This document shows positions 23,703-32,822 of a stretch of 64,000 nucleotides of DNA, one piece after another. The first letter of the stretch is position 1, and each line of letters begins with the position of its first letter. A program made the position numbers and the translations under genes. The stretch lies in contig ONJJ01000031.1 of the NCBI GenBank assembly GCA_900318115.1, forward strand, positions 26,265 to 90,264, written 5' to 3'. Under the pieces are notes generated by a model. It saw nothing but the letters and a program-made list of their open reading frames with translations. It was not told the origin of the DNA and did not search any database. The stretch comes from an uncultured Prevotellaceae bacterium (GTDB taxonomy: Bacteria > Bacteroidota > Bacteroidia > Bacteroidales > Bacteroidaceae).

Positions 23703-26700
23703 TCATTCTTCCAAGTGACTATCCGCTTTATATTCCACTTCTTCTTCTGCTGCCATGCTATATGACCTCTGCTGCATTTCGATGATATTTGTCGCGGGCT
23801 GCTTGGCGGCTTCTCGGACCATGGGTGTATAGCTTCCAATGATGCGCTTCCAGTCCATGATGCCCATATCCGGATAGCGCTCGCCGAATTGTTCCATCAC
23901 CTCGCGCTGAAGTTCTGCATCGGAGGTCGCTGGGTTCAGTTGCAGGCGGTTGTAGATGAGGTTGCGCACGTCGCGGTCATCTTCGATGCTGGCTAGCTTA
24001 CGCTCCACATAGTTCTCATCATCGTCAGCCCACTTGTTGCACTGAGCCATGACTGTTTCCAGGGCCTTCTCCTGTCCTTCGGGCGGATATTGGTATTTCT
24101 TTAGCAGTCGTTTTACCAATACGCGCATCTTCGCACGGGCAGACTCCTTGCGGTTCCAGTCGATGGTGCGATTGCGGCGAAGTTGTTCTGTCAGCTCACA
24201 GGTGAGTGCCACAAACTGTTCGTCGGTATAAGCCTCGCGGATGCCTTCTGGCGAAGACAAAGCATCGTAGAAAGCTTTTTCTTCAATGGTCAGTCCTAGT
24301 TTGTTGCTTTCTTCCTCGTTCCGCTTAATGTCCTCAGCCATCTTCAGCAGTTCCTCAATGACCTCCTCGTTGGTCAACATCCCTTTCAGGTAGTTGGAGA
24401 GAGCCATATTCAGCAGGTCGGAGAATTTCTTGCTCTGCACCACGTTGGTACGTTCAAAGCTGTGGATGCGTTCCTTCAGCAGGCGTTCCAGCAGTTTCAC
24501 GGCCAGGTTCTTCTCCTTCATTTTCCGTATCTCCTTCTGGAATGCTTCCTCAAAGAGCGAGAAGTTGGCTCCTTCCGACTTGAAGAGGTTGATGACCCCC
24601 TGGCTTTGGATGCTCTGCTCCAGGAGATGGCTGATGCGCTCGTTGATGTCCTGTTTGGTAATCTTCCCTTTCTGCGCCAGACGTGACAACAGCACACGCA
24701 CGGCATCCATGAAGGCCACTTCCTGTTTCTCTTGTGGCTCGGCCAACGAACGGCAAAGGGTCAGTGCATTGTGCAGCAGTTGACTCTCCTTCATGAAGTC
24801 CTTCATCTGCTCCGCACGCCCGGGAGCCAGCATGAAGTTGACGCCACCTTTGATTAACTGCGCTCTCTCTGGGTCTGTGCCAGCATAGAAGCCACTATAA
24901 TCAAAGCCGTACATCAGGTCACGGCATATCTCCAGCTTCTCTTGGAACTTTACTCGCGCCGTCTTGTTGATATCCGGGTCTCCAAACTGCTGACGGTCGC
25001 GCTGCGTGTAGTCCTGCATAGCCTGTTTCAGTGCTCCGGCAATACCTACGTAATCGACGATGAGACCGCCCTCCTTTTCAGGGAACACTCGATTGACACG
25101 GGCGATGGCCTGCATCAGGTTATGTCCCTTCATCGGCTTATAGACATACATCGTTGCCAGCGACGGCACATCGAAGCCTGTCAGCCACATATCCACCACG
25201 ATGGCAATCTTCATGGGCGACGCATCCTCTTTGAACAAGGCTGCATACTCCTTGTTCATCTTGGGCTGTATCACATCGTGCCACTCTTCCTTGTCCGTAT
25301 TGGCAGCACTGGCCACCACATGCACTTTCTCCGTCCATTCGGGGCGCAGTTCCAGTATCTTACGATATATCTTCACCGCCGCCTCCTTGTTATACGCCAC
25401 AATCATAGCCTTGCCCGTCAACTCCTGTTGGCGGTTCTTTTCATAGTGCTCTATGATATCGCGGCAAAGGCTGTCGATGGTATCAGGATGACAGAGTATC
25501 TGCTTGATGCCGCTGTTGTCCTGCCGTGCCTTATTGATTTGTTCTGGTGAGGCTCCTTCCTCTGCCAGTCGGTCAAACTCATCATCCAGTTTCTTTAGTA
25601 CCTCCTCATCCAGTTTCAGATTGACCACACGACTCTCGTAATAGACTGGTCGTGTGGCACCATCCTCCACGGCTTGCGTCATGTCATACACATCGATGTA
25701 GTCGCCGAATACCTCCTTGGTGTCGCGGTCGGCTTCACTGATAGGCGTACCCGTAAAACCGATGAACGACGCATGAGGCAGCGCCTCACGCATCAACAGC
25801 GCATAGCCTTTCTTCATGCGCTCGGCTTTCACGTCCCAATGTTCGTCACCATACTGTGAGCGGTGGGCTTCATCGGTGATGACGATGATGTTCTCGCGTT
25901 CTGATAGTAAGCCAGTTTCTTCCTCAAACTTCTGTATCGTCGTAAAAATGATGCCGCCCGTCTGCAGGTCTTTCAGTTTGCGCACTAGGTCCTCGCGTCC
26001 GGCAGTCTTGGTCAACTTACCTTTTTCGTTCAGGTCGAAGCCTACGCGCTGCGGCTCCTGACGCAGGAACTTCTGGCAACCGGCAAACTGCTCATACAGT
26101 TGCTGATCCAGGTCGTTGCGGTCGGTCACCACCACGATGGTGCACTGCGGGAACTGCTGAATCAGCCTGTGGACATAGAACACCATCGACAGCGACTTGC
26201 CGCTGCCTTGTGTGTGCCAGAACACACCAATCTTCCCATTGCCTCCAATCGCTTCGTGCGTCTTGGCAACAGCCTTGTTGACGGCAAAGTATTGGTGATA
26301 GGCTGCCATTATCTTTGCCGTGCGACCGTCTTTATGGTCGAAGCAGATGAAGTTCTGCAGGATGTCGATGAACCGTTCCCTGCGGAAGATGCCTTCAAAG
26401 AAAGTCTCGTAGTCAATGACCTCTGCCGATTCCGTCTTACCATCTCTCGACTTCCATTCCATATAGCGGTTCTGCTTGGCAGTGAGTGTTCCGGCTTTCG
26501 TGGTCAGCATGTCGCTGGTCACGGAGAAGGCGTTATAGACAAACAGCGAGGGACATTTCTGCTGATACTGCTTGATTTGCAGATAGGCATCATCTTCCTC
26601 CACATGATCGTTGGCAGGTGATTTCAGTTCTATCACCACCAACGGCAAACCATTCACAAAGACAATGATGTCGCAGCGTATCTTCTCTTTCTCTACGACG

Positions 26701-27077
26701 CGCCACTGGTTGCATACTTTGAACAAGTTCTGAGTGGGATGTTCGAAGTTCATCAGCCGCACAAGTGCCGTCTGGTTACGTCCATCAGCCACATACTTCA
26801 CCTCAACACCGTTTTGCAGGTAGTCCATCATCTGCTCATTGCGCTGTTCCAGCGTGCCCTCATTCACATGCGTCACAATGCGGTATGCCTCTGTCAGCAC
26901 CTCGTCGCTCATCTTCGAGTTCAGTTTGCGTAACGCCCGTTGCAGGTCAGCCCCATACCACGGTTCGCGGAAGTCTCGTTCCACGTCGTAGCCGCATTCA
27001 TACTGGTAGCCCATCCGCTTGAATAGGTCTATCAGCGTCTGCTCATAGCTGTCTTCTGTGAATTGGTTGATGCTCAT
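23703..27077 (-). CDS. hsdR: Type I restriction endonuclease subunit R
   Basis: The 1124-aa motor and nuclease subunit. The N-terminal nuclease domain has the PD-(D/E)xK signature DIIVFVNGLPLVVIELKSP around residues 135-155. The helicase part has Walker A in HTQGSGKSLSMVFYV near 290, DEAH in ITDEAHRSQYG near 400, GFTGTPISEADRDTKEVFGDY, and MWLTGFDVPSLATMYVYKPM in the second RecA domain. The C-terminal helical domain contacts the methylase. It overlaps hsdS by 4 bp (ATGA). Length and motifs look intact, but restriction depends on hsdS, which is frameshifted. Confidence 0.97.
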   Translation of the reverse strand: MSINQFTEDSYEQTLIDLFKRMGYQYECGYDVERDFREPWYGADLQRALRKLNSKMSDEVLTEAYRIVTHVNEGTLEQRNEQMMDYLQNGVEVKYVADGRNQTALVRLMNFEHPTQNLFKVCNQWRVVEKEKIRCDIIVFVNGLPLVVIELKSPANDHVEEDDAYLQIKQYQQKCPSLFVYNAFSVTSDMLTTKAGTLTAKQNRYMEWKSRDGKTESAEVIDYETFFEGIFRRERFIDILQNFICFDHKDGRTAKIMAAYHQYFAVNKAVAKTHEAIGGNGKIGVFWHTQGSGKSLSMVFYVHRLIQQFPQCTIVVVTDRNDLDQQLYEQFAGCQKFLRQEPQRVGFDLNEKGKLTKTAGREDLVRKLKDLQTGGIIFTTIQKFEEETGLLSERENIIVITDEAHRSQYGDEHWDVKAERMKKGYALLMREALPHASFIGFTGTPISEADRDTKEVFGDYIDVYDMTQAVEDGATRPVYYESRVVNLKLDEEVLKKLDDEFDRLAEEGASPEQINKARQDNSGIKQILCHPDTIDSLCRDIIEHYEKNRQQELTGKAMIVAYNKEAAVKIYRKILELRPEWTEKVHVVASAANTDKEEWHDVIQPKMNKEYAALFKEDASPMKIAIVVDMWLTGFDVPSLATMYVYKPMKGHNLMQAIARVNRVFPEKEGGLIVDYVGIAGALKQAMQDYTQRDRQQFGDPDINKTARVKFQEKLEICRDLMYGFDYSGFYAGTDPERAQLIKGGVNFMLAPGRAEQMKDFMKESQLLHNALTLCRSLAEPQEKQEVAFMDAVRVLLSRLAQKGKITKQDINERISHLLEQSIQSQGVINLFKSEGANFSLFEEAFQKEIRKMKEKNLAVKLLERLLKERIHSFERTNVVQSKKFSDLLNMALSNYLKGMLTNEEVIEELLKMAEDIKRNEEESNKLGLTIEEKAFYDALSSPEGIREAYTDEQFVALTCELTEQLRRNRTIDWNRKESARAKMRVLVKRLLKKYQYPPEGQEKALETVMAQCNKWADDDENYVERKLASIEDDRDVRNLIYNRLQLNPATSDAELQREVMEQFGERYPDMGIMDWKRIIGSYTPMVREAAKQPATNIIEMQQRSYSMAAEEEVEYKADSHLEE

Positions 27078-28338
27078 ATTGCGTTTTCTATTTCGTTTAC
27101 TTTTAGTTCGCCTGACATCAAGCGAGGAAGAAGGGTGTCGCGGAGTTGTGCAAGGCGGCGGGATTCTTTAAGCATATATCTTATTTCTTCAAATAGGGGC
27201 TTTGTAATTTTACTGAAGTCTGATATTACACTCGTTGGAGGCATAAGCAACTTCATCCCTTTTATCGTCTTTGAATTAACAGCTGTTGCAATAGATGAAG
27301 TGCTACCAAGATTTTCATATTTGTATTGCTTTAGATATAAATATAAAAACTCACGGTAATATTCGGCAGGAAGAATAAACCTTGCTATAGCTTCATTGCT
27401 AGTTAGCCGAGTATCGGCTATAGCAACCCTTCCAACAGTTAGTTTAAAACTAAGCAAAACTGTATCCTTTTCAACCATAATAATATTAAATCTATCTATC
27501 GCTTTATCTGTTAGATATACGCTGGAATCAGATATAAACATACCACATGAGCCCATATCAGCTATGGATACCCATACATTGTCTTTGTTAGAATCAGAAA
27601 ACCATTCTTGTTCTTTTCGTGGAGGTGTTTTCCCGATGTTTATTTCAAAAACGTCATTTGCTGTTTGTATGCTCCAAGTTCTAGGAATCATCCCCACTTC
27701 CGACTCCACAAAAGGTTGGTCACGGAAAGGCTCAAAGTCAACAACCACGACTTAAACAGAGCCTGTGCCTGCTGCTCTAAATTATCGTTTATCCGCCTGT
27801 TCACCTCGATTTTGTCATCAAGGGAATGAAGTATTTCCATAATTGCAGTTTGTACTTCCATTTTGGGAACAGGTACAAGAACCTCCTTAAATGTAGATGT
27901 CGGTCTTGCTAATGCAGGAACACCGACTTGTGAAGCATTTGCTAATAGCCTATACTGCCCCATCCTTGTATGGAAGTAGTATACAAAGAAATCAGGCCTG
28001 ATTACCTTACTTTTGACTGTTAAACGAAACTGACTGTTCCCTGTTAGGTATCTCTCATATTTAGAATCATTTGGGATATATGAGATTTGGCCAATTGTTC
28101 CTCTATGTGTAACTATTATGTCCCCCCTTTTGGCAACGCATCTTCCAAGACTCTCTGCCTTTTCTTTTGTAACATAATTGAAAGAATCCTCATTAAGTTT
28201 ATATGAGTTTAAATTAGACCCATTTAAGTATGGAACACCAGAATCAACATAATTGTCTCTTTTGATGTTTGATCCAAATGGCCCCATTGAAATATCTTCA
28301 ATAACTTCTGCGACTTTATATTCTTTCCACTCTTCCAT
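27074..28338 (-). pseudogene. hsdS: Type I specificity subunit, interrupted by a -1 frameshift
   Basis: The reading frame is in two pieces. The first (start 28338, MEEWKEYKVAEVIEDI) carries target recognition domain 1 and the central conserved helix EVQTAIMEILHSLDDKIEVN...QQAQALFKSW. It then leaves the frame at TGGTTGTTGAC (about 27742-27747). The second frame resumes with VVDFEPFRDQPFVESE, the usual next segment, then recognition domain 2 and the tail LRDTLLPRLMSGELKVNE. One missing base restores about 420 aa. The ATG at 28338 has a good site (AAAGGAG) inside the end of the DUF1016 gene; the second piece has only a GTG at 27748. The recognition domains are AT-rich compared with hsdM and hsdR. 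It could be a real mutation, two half-subunits, or a sequence error. Confidence 0.88.
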
Positions 28339-28342
28339 AAGC

Positions 28343-29377
28343 TCACTCTCCTTTGTTTTGCGCAAGGCGTTTCACCTCATTGATTTCTTGAATCAGCTGT
28401 TCTTGGGTTGGGAGGTATAGTTGATACTCGCTGGCAAGAATAGTTTTGTTATCTTCGGGCAATGTCATGCGTACAACCGTGTCGTTTTTGGCTGTGCAAA
28501 GAAGTATGCCGATAGTGGGGCTCTCATCGGGTAATTTAACGTTACGGTCGTAGTAGTTAACGTACATCTGCAGCTGCCCTAAGTCTTGATGGGTTAATTC
28601 GCCCGTTTTCAGTTCAATGACTACATGGCAGCGTAGCAGACGATTGTAGAACACCAGGTCGGCAAAGAATTCATCGTCTTCGAGCAAGAGTCTCTTTTGT
28701 CGGGCTACAAACGAAAAACCTTTACCCATTTCCAATAGGAAATCAGTGAGATGAGTGATGATGGCACCCTCTAAGTCCTTTTCATAGTAGCTGGCTTCTC
28801 GGTGCAAACCAAGGAATTCCAACACCATCGGGTCCTTAATGATTTCAGTTGGCTCCTCTGGTATGCGTTGCTGGCGTGCCACAGCTAGAACGCTCTCCTT
28901 GTCATTGCTCATGAGCAGACGTTCATAGAGCATAGAGTTAATTTGACGTTCCGTTTCACGTGCTGTCCAGGCGTTGTTTACGGATTCCAGTTCATAATAC
29001 TCGCGTTTGTCGGGGTCTGATATGGAAATAAGTAGCTTATACTGAGACCAATTCAATTGCGACCGCACTGTGGACGCAATTGGATAAGTCCTATAAAATT
29101 GACGTGCTCGCTCTAATTGCCGTACACCAAAACCAGTACCAAATTCTGGTTCAAGACGGTTGGCCAGCGTTCGAGTCAAGTAAGCACCATAGTCGGCGCG
29201 TTCCTTACCGTGTTGCTCTTCTTCAAAGATACGTTGTCCCAAGTGCCAATACATCTGAACACGACAGAAATCCACACTACGCACAGCATTACTACGGGCT
29301 GATTCTATAATCTGCCTGGCATCCGCATACAAGGATTCCAACTTTTGTTCGTTATTTATTATTTTCTTCTCTTCCAT
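28343..29377 (-). CDS. DUF1016 (YhcG-like) PD-(D/E)xK nuclease-family protein
   Basis: A 344-aa protein with the two-part DUF1016 layout. The N-terminal helical domain (YADARQIIESARSNAVRSVDFCRVQMYWHLGQRIFEEEQ) is followed by a C-terminal nuclease-like domain with FFADLVFYNRLLRCHVVIELKTGE near residues 235-258 (Asp, then ELK) and GQLQMYVNYYDRNVK. Such proteins are repeatedly found inside or beside type I restriction loci and mobile defence clusters; their own role is not settled. The gene overlaps the hsdS ribosome-binding site by the last codons. The sequence around its start codon is identical to that of the rhuM remnant at 34866-34889. Confidence 0.9.
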   Translation of the reverse strand: MEEKKIINNEQKLESLYADARQIIESARSNAVRSVDFCRVQMYWHLGQRIFEEEQHGKERADYGAYLTRTLANRLEPEFGTGFGVRQLERARQFYRTYPIASTVRSQLNWSQYKLLISISDPDKREYYELESVNNAWTARETERQINSMLYERLLMSNDKESVLAVARQQRIPEEPTEIIKDPMVLEFLGLHREASYYEKDLEGAIITHLTDFLLEMGKGFSFVARQKRLLLEDDEFFADLVFYNRLLRCHVVIELKTGELTHQDLGQLQMYVNYYDRNVKLPDESPTIGILLCTAKNDTVVRMTLPEDNKTILASEYQLYLPTQEQLIQEINEVKRLAQNKGE

Positions 29378-29387
29378 AAATGAGAAT

Positions 29388-30359
29388 TTATAGCATTATT
29401 TCACAAGAGCCGGTATGGCTCAGTTCTTGTATCTTGGTTTTCACATCTTCATTCCATTTAACAATGTCGGGACGATGTTCATCATCGAAGCAGGCTAATA
29501 TCTCATCCCGCATTTTAGGAACAAAGAGACCTTCTAAGATGTATAATTGTTCCTTTGCGAAGAACGACAAAGTATATTTATGAAGCCTCCGAATCAGCAT
29601 AAGAGCTTCGCTGACTACGCCATTGACGTTCTGCTCGTTCATATTCATTATAAGATTACTCATGCTTAACCCATGAGCATACTGCGAAATGTATGAGAGC
29701 AAATCAAAACCATTACAAGCATCTATCAGTTCATAGAGGTCTTGCCATTTATACTGATTACTTCCTTTTTTCTTGTAATATTTAAAATCTTTGAATTTCC
29801 AGTTTCGATCCTCTACTATTTTGTCGAATGCAGCTTTGTCTTGCTGTTCTAAAGGGGAGGCATCAAGCAAGTCCCGTGCTTCGCGAATCATGCGACGCCT
29901 GAGTTCTTGGTTGAAACGCGTTGCTTCGCCCAATGCCTCTAATTCCTCATCTGGTAGACAGCCCTCATTAATATTCTTGTCTGGCAGAACTTCTAAATTT
30001 CTTTCGCAACCATCTATCACATAGAGCGCATGACGCAGGATAAGGAGATCTTTATCGGGCTCTCTATAGATTAATTTGAATATAGCTACACAATCTCCCA
30101 GCATTCTTAAAATGCAATTAGCTGTAACATAGTCCTTGTGCTCTACAACAACTTTGAGAAAGGTGTCGAACGACTTCAGGCGTATATAACAGAAATGAGC
30201 CACGTAACCTTTCAAATCCTGAACGGAGGCATACCTATATAAATCGGTAATTCTCTTTACCGTATTCATATACATGTAAAAAGAATATAAGAACCGGTTA
30301 ATAGTTATATAACCGAATTCCTCTGTTCCGTCTATATGATATTTAGGCCCCATGTCCAT
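29388..30359 (-). CDS. Uncharacterised 323-aa helical protein inside the hsd operon
   Basis: I do not recognise this protein with certainty. It has no signal peptide or clear membrane segment and appears mainly helical, with a segment RLKSFDTFLKVVVEHKDYVTANCILRMLGDCVAIFKLIYREPDKD that recalls the DUF5677-type group only weakly. A charged middle (ELRRRMIREARDLLDASPLEQQDKAAFDKIVEDRNWKFKDFKYYKKKG) precedes ELIDACNGFDLLSYISQYAHGLSMSNLIMNMNEQNVNGV. Its ATG overlaps the stop of the 127-aa gene (TAATG), and DUF1016 starts about 10 bp after its end, so it is part of the hsdM-hsdS-hsdR transcript. A defence-related role is an inference from position only. Confidence 0.7.
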   Translation of the reverse strand: MDMGPKYHIDGTEEFGYITINRFLYSFYMYMNTVKRITDLYRYASVQDLKGYVAHFCYIRLKSFDTFLKVVVEHKDYVTANCILRMLGDCVAIFKLIYREPDKDLLILRHALYVIDGCERNLEVLPDKNINEGCLPDEELEALGEATRFNQELRRRMIREARDLLDASPLEQQDKAAFDKIVEDRNWKFKDFKYYKKKGSNQYKWQDLYELIDACNGFDLLSYISQYAHGLSMSNLIMNMNEQNVNGVVSEALMLIRRLHKYTLSFFAKEQLYILEGLFVPKMRDEILACFDDEHRPDIVKWNEDVKTKIQELSHTGSCEIML

Positions 30360-30742
30360 TACTTCTTTTTTGCTGCCTCAACAGCCTTCTCAAACTCTTC
30401 CTTCGAGCATGGCTTACGCAGAATCCAGTATGAACTGGTTTGAGAAGAACCAGTCCCTTGAAATGATGAGCCTTTAGACGTTGCACCATTTAAGTACATC
30501 TCCCAACCTTGAGAAATAAAATACATCAATGCGCCTGCGGGTGTTGAGAATCTCGCCTTTTCACCTTTATCATTACGCATTCGTTTTACTTCTATCCCAT
30601 CGTCATAATAAACTTTAAAGTCTTCTTTAGTAAAATCACCTTCAAAAGATACAATGTTGTAGAGGTAATACTGTTTCTCCTCCGACTGACAGAACCCAGC
30701 CAGGGGAATAAACAGTAAAAACATTAATAACAATTTCTTCAT
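30359..30742 (-). CDS. Small exported protein of unknown function in the hsd operon
   Basis: A 127-aa protein with a standard signal peptide (MKKLLLMFLLFIPLAGFCQ). The mature part has LYNIVSFEGDFTKEDFKVYYDDG and ALMYFISQGWEMYLNGA, a serine/glycine stretch (SKGSSFQGTGSSQTSS), then YWILRKP and a lysine-rich end. Small Bacteroidota envelope proteins with this pattern exist but I cannot give a function. It is strange to find an exported protein translationally coupled (TAATG) to a cytosolic-looking gene within a restriction operon. It may be a passenger or a phage-exclusion component; nothing in the sequence decides this. Confidence 0.72.
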   Translation of the reverse strand: MKKLLLMFLLFIPLAGFCQSEEKQYYLYNIVSFEGDFTKEDFKVYYDDGIEVKRMRNDKGEKARFSTPAGALMYFISQGWEMYLNGATSKGSSFQGTGSSQTSSYWILRKPCSKEEFEKAVEAAKKK

Positions 30743-30805
30743 AACTTCGTAATTATTGATTATAGTATAAATCGATAAATGGGTATTTATTCTTCTTTAT
30801 CAGCA

Positions 30806-30985
30806 CTATCTGGCAACAAATTTTGAACGCACTGCGTACAAAATTGTCTGAACGTTTGCAGTCTCGCCATTTCCCTTCAAGAAATGGTAAGCGTAGGCTT
30901 GCGCCTGGTCAATTATCAGACATGCATCATGAAACAGCACATTATTTTGCTGTTTAGCCATTATTATATTCTTGTCCTCTTCCAT
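30806..30985 (-). CDS. 59-aa ORF just after hsdM, possibly a DUF1016 N-terminal remnant
   Basis: An ATG 6 bp after the hsdM stop, preceded by AAGG, opens a frame of 59 codons ending at 30806. The product begins MEEDKNIIMAKQQNNVLFHD. The segment LFHDACLIIDQAQAYAYHFL resembles the start of DUF1016 proteins (compare LYADARQIIESARSNAV in the gene at 28343-29377), then diverges and stops. It could be a truncated DUF1016 gene or a small protein in its own right. Together with about 60 AT-rich bases it fills the 249-bp space between hsdM and the 127-aa gene. Confidence 0.45.
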   Translation of the reverse strand: MEEDKNIIMAKQQNNVLFHDACLIIDQAQAYAYHFLKGNGETANVQTILYAVRSKFVAR

Positions 30986-30991
30986 ACCTTA

Positions 30992-32503
30992 TCAAACATT
31001 GAATCCAATACTCCCTAACTGCTTTCGGATCTCCTCCTCCAGTCGGTGGCTCTCGGCAAAGAGTCCGCTCAGCTCCGATGTCAGCCGTTTCATCTTGTCC
31101 TCAAACGGCTCGCCGTCGTCTTCCTGCTCGGCAATGCCTACATATCGGCCAGGCGTGAGGATGAAGTCCTGCGCACGGATGTCGTCGGTGGTACGCACGG
31201 CGCAGAAGCCTTTCTCGTCTTCGAGTGTACCACTGCGGAACTGATTGAAGGTGTCTGCGATACGGGCGATGTCCTCCTGCTGCAACTCGCGCACGGCACG
31301 GGTCACCATCGTTCCCATCTGGCGAGCATCGATAAAGAGCGTCTTGCCGGGTTGCTGCTTGTTGCGCGTAAGGAACCAGAGTGATACGGGAATGCCCGTA
31401 GAGTAGAACAGCTGCGACGGCAGGGCGATGATGCCTTCCACCAAGTCGGCCTCAATAATACGCTGACGAATGTCTCCCTCGCCACCAGTCTGCGATGACA
31501 AGGCACCGTTTGCCAATACCAGACCAATGCGACCCGTAGGCGAGAGGTGGTGAATCATGTGCTGCATCCAGGCGAAGTTGGCGTTGCCGGCAGGCGGCAA
31601 CCCGAATTTCCAGCGTGGGTCTTTCTCCAACTTGTCCGCTCCCCAGTCGCTGAGGTTGAACGGCGGATTGGCCATGATGAAGTCGGCCTTCAGCGTGGGG
31701 TGCTGGTCGTTGAAGAACGTGTCGGCATACGACTGTCCGAGGTTGGCTTCCAACCCACGGATGGCCACGTTCATGTGCGCCATCTTCCAGGTGGAGGGGT
31801 TGGCCTCTTGGCCATAGACACTGATACCCGACAGTTCCTTCTGGTGGTTTTTGATGAACTTGGCACTCTGCACAAACATTCCGCCCGAGCCGCAGCAGGG
31901 GTCATAGACACGGCCTTGGAAGGGCTGCAGGATCTCAACGATGGTGCGTACGATGCAGCTGGGCGTATAGAACTCGCCAGCATTCTTACCTTCCATCGAA
32001 GCGAATTTCTGCAGGCAGTATTCATAGACGCGCCCCAACAGGTCTTTTTCATCGCCAGAGGCATACATCTCGATGTTGGAGAAGAGGTCAACCACATCGC
32101 CCAGGCGTCGCTTGTCCAACTCCGGACGGGCATAGTTGCCAGGCAGCACACCCTTCAACTTCGGGTTCTCGCGCTCGATGGCCAGCAGGGCATCGTCGAT
32201 GATTCGTCCAATCTCAGGTGTATGTGCCGACAGGCTGATGACATTCCATCGGGCTTCCTGCGGTACGAAGAACACGCCGTCAGCTTCATACTCGTCCTTA
32301 TCCTCCACATCGGCGTATTCATCTTCAGACAGTTCCTTGAACTTCACTTCAAACTTGTCGCTGATATACTTTAGGAAAATCAGGCCGAGCACCACACCCT
32401 CATACTCCGAGGCATTCAGGTTACCACGCAGTTTGTCGGCTGCTCGCCAAATCACCTCTTCAAACCCTATCGAGGTCGTATTTTCGTTCTTTTTCTTTGC
32501 CAT
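30992..32503 (-). CDS. hsdM: Type I DNA methyltransferase subunit M
   Basis: The 503-aa adenine-N6 methylase subunit. The N-terminal helical domain (FEEVIWRAADKLRGNLNASEYEGVVLGLIFLKYISDKFE) is followed by the SAM-binding GRVYDPCCGSGGMFVQS and the catalytic NPPF in FIMANPPFNLSDWG near residue 278. The end (RLEEEIRKQLGSIGFNV) matches the family. It is intact and is the first gene of the present hsd operon, but upstream it keeps only the 75-bp leader and not the promoter found at the relic copy (35156-35187). HsdM also needs HsdS to recognise DNA, so activity depends on the damaged hsdS. Confidence 0.97.
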   Translation of the reverse strand: MAKKKNENTTSIGFEEVIWRAADKLRGNLNASEYEGVVLGLIFLKYISDKFEVKFKELSEDEYADVEDKDEYEADGVFFVPQEARWNVISLSAHTPEIGRIIDDALLAIERENPKLKGVLPGNYARPELDKRRLGDVVDLFSNIEMYASGDEKDLLGRVYEYCLQKFASMEGKNAGEFYTPSCIVRTIVEILQPFQGRVYDPCCGSGGMFVQSAKFIKNHQKELSGISVYGQEANPSTWKMAHMNVAIRGLEANLGQSYADTFFNDQHPTLKADFIMANPPFNLSDWGADKLEKDPRWKFGLPPAGNANFAWMQHMIHHLSPTGRIGLVLANGALSSQTGGEGDIRQRIIEADLVEGIIALPSQLFYSTGIPVSLWFLTRNKQQPGKTLFIDARQMGTMVTRAVRELQQEDIARIADTFNQFRSGTLEDEKGFCAVRTTDDIRAQDFILTPGRYVGIAEQEDDGEPFEDKMKRLTSELSGLFAESHRLEEEIRKQLGSIGFNV

Positions 32504-32578
32504 ATCTGGTAGTTCTTATCTTTAGGAATCATCCCGCAGGAAGACGGGTAAGTCCCGCGTTTTCTGCGTGTCACGCGC
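32504..32578 (-). repeat. 75-bp hsdM leader, duplicated at 35079-35153
   Basis: The 75 bases before the hsdM ATG are identical to the 75 before the relic hsdM ATG at 35078. The minus-strand leader contains a short CCCG...CGGG stem. Identity stops abruptly at CACGCGC: beyond it the relic copy has the promoter, while this copy continues into unrelated CCAAAGGGGC sequence. It marks the duplication breakpoint. Confidence 0.9.
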
Positions 32579-32618
32579 CCCAAAGGGGCAGCAAGCATTA
32601 GGGCATGGATTATTTTAG

Positions 32619-32684
32619 GACACAGAGGCACAAAGACACAGTGCCGATTATTTTTTTTCTCTGTGCCTCTGTGTCTCTGTGTCT
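32619..32684. repeat. Imperfect inverted repeat of CACAGAGGCACAGAGACAC type
   Basis: GACACAGAGGCACAAAGACA on the left faces CTGTGCCTCTGTGTCTCTGT on the right around a T-rich centre. Similar low-complexity inverted repeats are scattered in many bacterial genomes. No gene is visible in the roughly 80 bp that follow, to 32762. Confidence 0.6.
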
Positions 32685-32762
32685 AATAAAGTGGACTCAC
32701 ACTTCCAGAAGTCACTGGCAAGCATTGGAGGCGGAGGATTTGCCATATTGGCAGCCCCTCCG

Positions 32763-32822
32763 CTATGACTGGTCTGTCAGCGTCTGCTCATAGCAGTTTT
32801 CTGTGAACTGGTTCGTGCTCAT
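32763..32822 (-). pseudogene. hsdR 5' relic (first 17 or so codons only)
   Basis: The minus strand reads MSTNQFTENCYEQTLTD, then two more codons and a stop. The intact HsdR begins MSINQFTEDSYEQTLID, so 13 of 17 residues agree. As in the intact locus, the ATG overlaps the stop of the previous gene (ATGA), here fic instead of hsdS. The rest of this second hsdR is gone. Confidence 0.85.
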
